This document shows positions 33,401 through 38,278 of a stretch of 38,278 bases of DNA, piece by piece. This stretch comes from Novosphingobium umbonatum (GTDB lineage: Bacteria > Pseudomonadota > Alphaproteobacteria > Sphingomonadales > Sphingomonadaceae): assembly GCF_004005905.1 (NCBI RefSeq), contig NZ_SACO01000020.1:1-38278 (forward strand). Reading direction: 5' to 3'. How positions within the stretch are numbered: position 1 is the first letter of the stretch; every line of letters starts with the position of its first letter. A program made the translations under genes and the position numbers. The notes beneath the pieces are model-generated. The model had not been told where the DNA came from and did no database searches. It saw nothing but the letters and a program-made list of their open reading frames with translations.

Positions 33401-34733
33401 TCCGTTTGACGGTGCGCGTCTGCCTTTGGTGGCCAGCTTTACCTTTGAAGGCGAAGAACTGACCGTTATCGGCAACCACCTGACCTCGAAGGGTGGCTCC
33501 ACCCCGTTGCAGGGCGATGTGCAGCCTTCCACCAATGCGGGCGAGGCGGCGCGTGTGGCGCAGGCCGATGTTGTCAACGACTATGTCGACAGCCTGTTGG
33601 CGAGTGATCCGAGCGCGCATATTCTGGTGTCGGGCGACTTTAACGACTTCCAGTTCGAAGAGCCTCTGGGTGTGATCTCGGGCGAATTGACGCTGACCGA
33701 TGGTGTGTTGACCGCCACCGATGGCGTGTTGACCAATCTGAATACCACCATCGCGGCGCAGGATCGCTATAGCTACATCTTCGAAGGCAATGCGCAGGAA
33801 ATCGACCATATTCTGGTCAGCGACAGCCTGCTGGACGGGGCGGCGCTGGACATTGTGCATGTCAACACGCTGACCGACCGTGCGGCATCGGACCATGATC
33901 CGGTGGTGGCGCTGCTCAATCTGACCACCAGTCTGGCGGTGCAGACCGGTACTTCGGGCAATGACACGTTGAAGGGCACGGACGGGCGTGACCGTCTGAT
34001 CGGTGGCGAAGGCAATGACGTTCTCAAGGGTGGCGCAGGCGCGGATATTATGGTCGGCGGCGCGGGCGATGATGCTTATTACGTTGATAATGCCGCCGAT
34101 ATCGTCACCGAGGCTGCAGGCGAGGGTAAGGACCGCGTCTATGCTTCGGTCAGCTACACTTTGGCCGATACGCTGGAGACGCTGAACCTGACCGGCAGTG
34201 ACAATCTGACCGGCACCGGCAATGCGCAGGACAACCAGATCACCGGCAATGATGGTGACAATCTGCTCTATGGTCTGGGCGGAAAAGATACGCTGTCCGG
34301 TGGCGCAGGGGCCGACACGCTTTATGGCGGCGAAGGCAATGATACGCTCAAGGGTGAAGCCGGTAATGACACGCTGGTCGGCGGCGCAGGTGCGGATTCG
34401 CTGTGGGGCGGCGCAGGCGCTGACCGTTTCGTGTTCGATGTGCTGGAAACGGCTACGAGCAAGGACGCGATTGGCGACTTTACCAGCGGCGAGGACAAGC
34501 TGGTCTTTGACCTGTCGGTGTTTTCCAGCCTGTCCGCAACCGGCGGGGTGATTGATGCCAGCAACATAGCCTTTGGCGGCTATGCCACCACCGCGGATCA
34601 GAACCTGCTCTATGTCGCCTCCAGCGGCACGCTTTATTACGATACCGATGGTGTCGGCGGGGCAGACCGCGTGTTGATCGCGGTGCTGACCAGCAAGCCG
34701 GTGCTGAGCGCGGCAGATTTTGTCGCCGCATAA
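30453..34733 (+). CDS. ExeM/NucH-like extracellular nuclease with duplicated LTD-Calx-beta modules and RTX repeats
   Basis: 1426 residues, no signal peptide. Order: lamin-tail-like domain 1 (about 2-172), Calx-beta 1 (174-289), lamin-tail-like 2 (296-458), Calx-beta 2 (461-572), an OB-fold region (573-680) resembling that of ExeM, a linker, then an endonuclease/exonuclease/phosphatase domain (about 850-1160). Catalytic-type residues are visible: Asn857 region NYNVLNL, Glu899/900 in VLEEIQDND, His1009 in GNHLTSK, Asp1062/Asn1064 in GDFND, and Asp1147/His1148 in SDHDPV. RTX nonapeptides of the GGxGxD type run from about 1167 to 1340 (GGEGNDVLKGGAGAD), followed by a C-terminal region typical of type I secretion substrates. 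It likely degrades extracellular DNA, for nutrients or biofilm turnover. No secretion genes adjoin. GGGGAAG precedes the ATG. Confidence 0.9.
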   Translation: MATPIFVNELHYDNAGTDTGEAIEIAAPAGTNLAGWSIVLYNGGTTGTAAVTYGTIALSGTVANQGNGYGTLSFAATGIQNGPVDGFALVNASGTVVQFLSYEGVITASNGPASGMTSTDIGVSQTGSQASGITLGLTGTGTTYENFTWSTLTTGNFGSINNGQTFGSVAVPKYGELSIANASVTEGNSGTQSLSFTVTRANGSDGAVSASYTVTLNSADASDLAAGTTLTGTVSFAAGQTSANIVLGVLGDTLVEGDETLTVTLSAPTGGATLGSVTTATGTITNDDTALPQAAAIAFINEFHYDDIGTDTGEAIEIAGTAGLNLAGWTLVLYNGNGGAAYKTIALSGVIADQDSGFGTLSFAATDIQNGSPDGIALVDASGTVREYISYEGVMTATSGAANGMVSEDVGVQENSAPEGTSIQRVGTGSDPAAFTWVTGATSSFGSVNGSQDFTPANPNGTLRMGNASVVEGDSGTTAITFTVTRSGGVTGAVSADYNVMFGTATADDLSGATSGTVNFATGQTSATITLHVAADTTGEPDEMFSLVLSNAMGGADIGRSSGTGIIENDDKTRVTIMEIQGESHSSAYAGQEVTTKGIVTAVDGAGFYLQDAAGDGNSRTSDAVFVYTGTAPTVKIGDAIEVTATVTEYVSSTTGSLSVTEMTAPVITVESSGNALPAAVLIGPDGLHIPTANLEDDGFTSFDPATDGLDFWESLEGMRVEIQNPVAIAPTATTYGEIYTVASDGAGHTSSSGLSAESTLAINGSYSTTGTGTNNSVNGDYNPEKIQIDADVELGSGTAPLVNPGDVLASVVGVVNYAGGMYEVLATQAITIAQDTTVAAQTTSLIAGTGQLAVANYNVLNLDPNDADGDTDVASGRFTMIAQDIAFALGAPGIVVLEEIQDNDGSANTTTVSASLTLQMLVDEIYAASGIQYAWIDNTYITDDNNGGEPGGNIRVAMIYRVDTVDLVEGSVQTILPTSGSNPFDGARLPLVASFTFEGEELTVIGNHLTSKGGSTPLQGDVQPSTNAGEAARVAQADVVNDYVDSLLASDPSAHILVSGDFNDFQFEEPLGVISGELTLTDGVLTATDGVLTNLNTTIAAQDRYSYIFEGNAQEIDHILVSDSLLDGAALDIVHVNTLTDRAASDHDPVVALLNLTTSLAVQTGTSGNDTLKGTDGRDRLIGGEGNDVLKGGAGADIMVGGAGDDAYYVDNAADIVTEAAGEGKDRVYASVSYTLADTLETLNLTGSDNLTGTGNAQDNQITGNDGDNLLYGLGGKDTLSGGAGADTLYGGEGNDTLKGEAGNDTLVGGAGADSLWGGAGADRFVFDVLETATSKDAIGDFTSGEDKLVFDLSVFSSLSATGGVIDASNIAFGGYATTADQNLLYVASSGTLYYDTDGVGGADRVLIAVLTSKPVLSAADFVAA

Positions 34734-34753
34734 GGCTTTGTTGTAAAAGGCAT

Positions 34754-34790
34754 GGGCGCGGGGGCTGACTATTCGGCGCCCGCGCCCTTT
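34754..34790 (+). terminator. Probable terminator of the nuclease gene
   Basis: GGGCGCGGG (34754-34762) pairs with CCCGCGCCC (34779-34787), extended by two further pairs across a mismatch; three T follow. It lies 21 bases after the stop. The short T run makes it moderate. Confidence 0.65.
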
Positions 34791-34932
34791 GCTTATGCGC
34801 GCGGCAATATGTCAAAAGGGCGGCATTCTGTTTCTTGCTTTCTATCGGCCATTTCCGCTAGCGGTCGGCGCTTCCCGTTGCCTTGATCGTTGAAAGGCCC
34901 GGTCCATCGTCCAAGTTTCTGGAGCCCGTGCC

Positions 34933-36183
34933 ATGAACCGCAGCCGCCTTATCCTCCTTGCCTTGGGCGCCGGTGCAGCTTGCGGCGGTTTGTTGCGTTG
35001 GTTGCAATGGGATTGGTTGAACCAATTGGCCGGGGTGATGTTGCCCTTGGGGCATCTGTGGGTGAAGGCCTTGCAAATGACGCTGGTGCCTTTGGTCTTT
35101 GCCATGGTTACCCATGGCGTCGCCTCTGCTGTGCGCAGCGGGCGGGGAGGGCGGTTGATCTCGCTCACCGTGGTGGTGTTTGTGGCGATCATGGTGCCGG
35201 TGGTGGCGATGAGTACGGTGCTATGCGAGACGGCGCTGCATCTATGGCCCTTGCCGCCCCATGCCTTGCAGGGTTTGCTGACGGAAACTGCGCCCCAACC
35301 TGTGCCGGGCCTTGCCGCGCAAATTCTGGCCATTGTGCCCGACAATCCGATTGCAGCTGCGGCTCAGGGTCAGATCTTTCCCTTGGTGATTTTTGCCGTG
35401 TGCTTTGGTCTGGCACTGGCGCGTTTGCCGCAAGAGGATAGCGGGGCCGATCCGGTGGCCTTGCGTCTGTTACAGCAAGTGGCGCAGGCGATGATGATTC
35501 TGGTCGATTGGGTGCTGGTGGCCGCGCCTGTCGGCATTTTCCTGCTGGCCATGGGGTTGGTGCAGGCGGCTGGGATGGATGTGGCGCAAGTGCTGGGCAT
35601 GTTTATCGCCCTTTGCTTTGCCACCTGCCTGCTGATGGCCGCGCTCTGTTATGTGGTGGTGTGGGTTAGCGGCGCTGCACCCTTGCGCCAATTCGCCGCC
35701 GCCGTTGCGCCCGCTCAGGCGATGGGGGCTGGCACCAGTTCGTCGATGGCCACCATGCCGTTGATGCTGGAAATCGCGCTGGAAAAGCTGCGGCTGCCTG
35801 CCGATGTGGTAGGGTTGGTGATCCCGCTGGCAGTTTCGGTGTTCCGCTTGGGCACAGTGGCCCATGCGGTCGGCGCGGTGCTGGTAGCGGCGCATGCTGC
35901 CGGTATCGAGCCTTCGCCCTTGCAACTGGTGCTGGCTGGGGGGGCGGTGATTCTGGGATCGATCAGCGGGGCTGGCCTGCCCGGCGCGGCGGTAATTTAC
36001 GCCATCTATGCCCCCGGCATCCAGTTTCTGGGCGCGCCTATGGCGATCATGCCGCTCTATGTCGCGGTCATCGCCTTGCCCGACCCGATCATCACCGGTG
36101 CCAGTGTAACGGGAGATCTGACCGCAGCTGTGCTGGTCAATCGCCTGTTGCTGCGGAGAAAAGCGCATAAAGCCGAGGCCTGA
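34933..36183 (+). CDS. Dicarboxylate/amino acid:cation symporter (DAACS family)
   Basis: 416 residues, about eight transmembrane helices plus two re-entrant hairpins. Family marks: LWVKALQMTLVPLVFAMVTH (the conserved P-LVF helix after the first two), the serine-rich hairpin GAGTSSSMATMPLMLEIAL, and a late helix with VAVIALPDPIITGASVTGDL. Such carriers (GltP, DctA, GltT) take up glutamate, aspartate or C4-dicarboxylates with protons or sodium. The usual conserved NMDG-type substrate/sodium motif is changed: the matching place reads FRLGTVAHAVG, so the substrate may be unusual. A single gene, with start at the ATG at 34933. Confidence 0.88.
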   Translation: MNRSRLILLALGAGAACGGLLRWLQWDWLNQLAGVMLPLGHLWVKALQMTLVPLVFAMVTHGVASAVRSGRGGRLISLTVVVFVAIMVPVVAMSTVLCETALHLWPLPPHALQGLLTETAPQPVPGLAAQILAIVPDNPIAAAAQGQIFPLVIFAVCFGLALARLPQEDSGADPVALRLLQQVAQAMMILVDWVLVAAPVGIFLLAMGLVQAAGMDVAQVLGMFIALCFATCLLMAALCYVVVWVSGAAPLRQFAAAVAPAQAMGAGTSSSMATMPLMLEIALEKLRLPADVVGLVIPLAVSVFRLGTVAHAVGAVLVAAHAAGIEPSPLQLVLAGGAVILGSISGAGLPGAAVIYAIYAPGIQFLGAPMAIMPLYVAVIALPDPIITGASVTGDLTAAVLVNRLLLRRKAHKAEA

Positions 36184-36243
36184 GCCCTCACTACGCCCTT
36201 TGCCGCTTGTCGCCTCGCCCATCTGCGCCTAGAGACTGCCCCT

Positions 36244-36993
36244 ATGCCCGGAGAAATTTTTGACAATCAGGGACGCGGTAATGCCGGATGGCATTGGCCT
36301 GCAGTCCATCCCGAAGCCCGCAAATTCGCTGCTGTCAGCGGTGCTGCCTGTGTCCTGTTCGCCTTGCTGGGCTGGTCCCTGCTGGCATGGCCGTTTGGCA
36401 TCCTGACCTATTGCATTTGCGCCTTTTTCCGTGATCCCCTGCGCGTTACCCCGCGCGGCGATCGTCTGGTCATCGCACCAGCCGATGGTCTGGTAACGCT
36501 GATCCAGAAGGTTGCGCCCCCGCGTGAGCTGACCATGGACGACGGTTCGGGTCTGGCCGGTCTGCCTGACGCGCCGGTGACCCGTATTTCCATTTTCATG
36601 AGCGTGTTTGACGTTCACATCAACCGCGCGCCGATTGCGGGCACGGTTACCCGCGTGGTCTATATCCCCGGCAAGTTCATGAATGCCGATCTGGACAAGG
36701 CCAGCGAAGAGAACGAACGCCAGCATATTCTGATCGATCGCGGCAATGGCCTGTCGATCGGCTTTACCCAGATCGCAGGGCTTGTGGCGCGCCGTATCGT
36801 GCCTTTCGTCAAGCCCGGTGATATTATCGGCGCTGGTCAGCGCGTGGGCCTGATCCGTTTCGGCAGCCGCGTCGACGTCTATCTGCCCGAAGGCACAGAG
36901 CCCAAGGTTCTGGTCGGCCAGCGCACCATTGCCGGTGAAACCGTTCTGGCCGAAGTGGGTGAAGCCGCTTTGATCGAGGGTCTGAGCCAGTGA
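36244..36993 (+). CDS. psd: Phosphatidylserine decarboxylase proenzyme
   Basis: 249 residues, the short alphaproteobacterial type. Two hydrophobic helices near residues 38-60 anchor it in the inner membrane. FFRDPLRVTPRGDRLVIAPADG and FMSVFDVHINRAPIAG are family blocks, and the self-cleavage site is RFGSRVDVYLP: cleavage between Gly207 and Ser208 would create the pyruvoyl group on the alpha subunit. It makes phosphatidylethanolamine from phosphatidylserine. Its last 4 bases overlap the pssA start, so the two steps of the pathway are translationally coupled. Confidence 0.96.
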   Translation: MPGEIFDNQGRGNAGWHWPAVHPEARKFAAVSGAACVLFALLGWSLLAWPFGILTYCICAFFRDPLRVTPRGDRLVIAPADGLVTLIQKVAPPRELTMDDGSGLAGLPDAPVTRISIFMSVFDVHINRAPIAGTVTRVVYIPGKFMNADLDKASEENERQHILIDRGNGLSIGFTQIAGLVARRIVPFVKPGDIIGAGQRVGLIRFGSRVDVYLPEGTEPKVLVGQRTIAGETVLAEVGEAALIEGLSQ

Positions 36994-37772
36994 GCCAGAA
37001 GACCGGATGGCCGCGGGGCAGGAAACTGCCCGGCGGTCTGACCCTGCGCACCATGGCGCCCAATGCTATTACGTCGGCGGCGCTATGCTGCGGCCTGACC
37101 GGCATTCGCTTTGCCATTGCGGGCGAATGGGAAAAGTCGGTTATGGCGATTATTCTGGGCGGTGTGCTGGATGGCATCGACGGCCGGATCGCCCGCTTGT
37201 TGAAAGCCGAATCGCGTTTCGGCGCCGAATTGGACAGTCTGTCAGACGCCATCTCTTTTGGTGTGGCGCCTTCGTTGATCATGTTCCTGTGGTCGTTGCA
37301 GCATATCCCGCGTCTTGGCTGGTTTGCCGCTTTGGCCTTTGCCATTTGCATGACTTTGCGTCTGGCGCGTTTCAATGCCCAGATCGATATGCCTGCCGAG
37401 CCGCGCAAACAGGCGGGCTTTCTGACCGGCGTTCCTGCTCCGGTTGGGGCAGGCCTGGCCTTTTTGCCGCTCTATCTGTGGATTGCTTTGGGTGATCCCA
37501 TCTTCCGTCAGCCCGAAGTCGTCGGTGGCTGGATGGTCTTCGTCGCTTTCCTACTGATTTCCAGCCTGCCGACGTTGAGCTGGAAATCTTTGCGTCCCCG
37601 CCGTTCGGTGCGTCTGGAACTGATCGCTTTGGTCGGCATCACCATGGCCGCATTGGTCAGCGAACCCTGGTTTACGCTGGTGGGGATCTGTGTCGTCTAT
37701 CTGGCGATGATCCCCTATGGCCTATGGCTCTATGCCCGCGTCATGCGGCAGCGGGCAGGGCGTTCGGCCTGA
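36990..37772 (+). CDS. pssA: CDP-diacylglycerol--serine O-phosphatidyltransferase
   Basis: 260 residues, about seven or eight transmembrane helices. The CDP-alcohol phosphotransferase motif (D-x2-DG-x2-AR-x8-G-x3-D-x3-D) is seen as DGIDGRIARLL followed by FGAELDSLSDAISFG. It condenses CDP-diacylglycerol with serine to give phosphatidylserine, which Psd then decarboxylates. The start is a GTG at 36990, inside the end of psd. An intrinsic terminator lies 32 bases after its stop. Confidence 0.96.
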   Translation: MSQKTGWPRGRKLPGGLTLRTMAPNAITSAALCCGLTGIRFAIAGEWEKSVMAIILGGVLDGIDGRIARLLKAESRFGAELDSLSDAISFGVAPSLIMFLWSLQHIPRLGWFAALAFAICMTLRLARFNAQIDMPAEPRKQAGFLTGVPAPVGAGLAFLPLYLWIALGDPIFRQPEVVGGWMVFVAFLLISSLPTLSWKSLRPRRSVRLELIALVGITMAALVSEPWFTLVGICVVYLAMIPYGLWLYARVMRQRAGRSA

Positions 37773-37783
37773 GTTCCGATCAC

Positions 37784-38029
37784 TTACGCCAAGGCAATTT
37801 CACGGCCCGTCACTGCCAAAGTGGCGGGCTTTTTGCTGGGCACGCAAACCTGTTCACGGCGCACCACTACAACGCCTGCTTGCTGGCGCAGAGCAGCGCT
37901 TTCGGCGTCCAACTGCTTCCACAAGGCAAAGAAAGCCTTGGTCGTATGTAGCAGCGCGCAAAGGGTAAAGGCCGCGCTCAGCCCGATGAACACGTTGATC
38001 ACGCCGGTCAGAATTGCAGTGCTCAGCAT
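37784..38029 (-). CDS. Small membrane protein, unknown function
   Basis: I prefer the ATG at 38029 (81 residues), which has AGGAAGG nine bases upstream; the frame extends to an ATG at 38107 (107 residues). One hydrophobic helix at about residues 3-28 (ILTGVINVFIGLSAAFTLCA) is followed by a hydrophilic, partly coiled-coil-like cytoplasmic part (FFALWKQLDAESAALRQQA). No family recognised. Its last 20 codons overlap the pssA terminator hairpin, so the C-terminal residues are partly dictated by that structure. It is convergent with pssA and could be a chance frame. Confidence 0.5.
   Translation of the reverse strand: MLSTAILTGVINVFIGLSAAFTLCALLHTTKAFFALWKQLDAESAALRQQAGVVVVRREQVCVPSKKPATLAVTGREIALA
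37805..37834 (+). terminator. Terminator of psd-pssA
   Basis: GCCCGTCAC (37805-37813) pairs with GTGGCGGGC (37821-37829, one T-G wobble) around a 7-base loop and runs into five T residues. Confidence 0.88.
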
Positions 38030-38165
38030 CGCGACAAACCTTCCTCTTTGCGCGGACCAGCGGTTCCCAAACCTGCTATGTTCCGCTTCAATGCCTTTTT
38101 GTTCCATTTACGTTCCATCCCGTCAAGCCTAAAAGTACAAAAGAGAACAAAGTGTTGAGTTGCGC

Positions 38166-38205
38166 TGAGAATTGACCCGGGATTTTCATTGAGAATTGAC
38201 CCGGG
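38166..38205 (+). mobile_element. Two 16-bp direct repeats, probable terminus of an IS21-type element
   Basis: TGAGAATTGACCCGGG occurs at 38166-38181 and again at 38190-38205, a period of 24 bases, shortly before an ORF start at the right edge. Multiple short terminal repeats starting with TG are typical of IS21-family ends, where they bind the transposase ahead of istA. The rest of the element lies outside the window, so the family is inferred. Confidence 0.45.
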
Positions 38206-38210
38206 TGGGT

Positions 38211-38278
38211 ATGGGTTATGTGCTGCCCATGGCGGTCAAGGTCAAGCTTTGGGTTTATACCTTTCTGGATTTTGGGGT
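38211..38278 (+). CDS. Start of an ORF at the right edge (possible transposase, partial)
   Basis: An ATG at 38211 (alternative ATG at 38229) opens a frame to the window end, reading MGYVLPMAVKVKLWVYTFLD. Six bases separate it from the second direct repeat. If the repeats mark an IS21-type end, this would be the beginning of istA, but the 22 residues available are not diagnostic. Confidence 0.35.
   Translation, partial: MGYVLPMAVKVKLWVYTFLDFG

Noticed and set aside
31245..33896. An 883-residue open frame antisense to the nuclease gene, rich in His, Gly, Ala and Arg
   Set aside because: It mirrors the codon bias of the sense gene (GGC/GCC repeats), has no family resemblance and no ribosome-binding context; a shadow frame of GC-rich coding DNA.

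Overview
The window is GC-rich chromosomal DNA from an alphaproteobacterium, most likely a sphingomonad (Sphingomonadaceae; Novosphingobium is my guess, not proven). Reasons: an aroQ-accB-accC cluster, a DUF6456 protein, a FeuP/FeuQ-like two-component pair preceded by a PepSY protein, an NDUFS4-type complex I accessory subunit, and small psd-pssA genes that overlap. Most of it is ordinary housekeeping sequence. The accessory signals are concentrated at about 18.2-20.2 kb (two palindromic elements), 29.7-34.8 kb (tRNA-Tyr, a decayed integrase-like stretch, a giant secreted nuclease) and the extreme right end (probable insertion-sequence terminus).

Layout. 1-4.6 kb: the end of a membrane protein, an unrecognised protein with two winged-helix-like segments, tRNA-Pro(TGG), tRNA-Ile(CAT), a polysaccharide deacetylase and an atypical histidine kinase. 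4.8-8.1 kb: an Lrp/AsnC regulator convergent with aroQ-accB-accC (shikimate pathway step plus the biotin arm of acetyl-CoA carboxylase), then tRNA-Pro(GGG). 8.4-11.5 kb: yajC-secD-secF, the accessory module of the Sec translocon, ending in a strong terminator. 11.5-15.7 kb: a GT4 glycosyltransferase, an XRE regulator divergent from a DUF6456 protein, and an ABC-F ATPase. 15.7-18.3 kb: PepSY protein, response regulator, sensor kinase. 18.3-20.1 kb: two ~190 bp inverted-repeat elements flanking chorismate mutase and a polyprenyl diphosphate synthase. 20.2-28.6 kb: hrpB helicase, complex I subunit, 4.5S SRP RNA, dnaX-ybaB, lon and an HU gene. 28.7-30.4 kb: a SpoU-family rRNA methyltransferase, tRNA-Tyr and the integrase-like relic. 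30.5-34.7 kb: a 1426-residue ExeM/NucH-type extracellular nuclease with duplicated N-terminal modules and C-terminal RTX repeats. 34.9-37.8 kb: a dicarboxylate/amino-acid:cation symporter, then psd-pssA (phosphatidylethanolamine synthesis). The right edge holds two 16-bp direct repeats and an ORF start that look like the end of an IS21-type element.

Several stable-RNA genes share a recognisable promoter: a TTGCC/TTGAC/TTGCA -35 box, exactly 17 bases, and a -10 box of the type YAnnGG. The genes do not form one dedicated novel system. The best candidates for something undescribed are the paired palindromic elements and the domain architecture of the nuclease.
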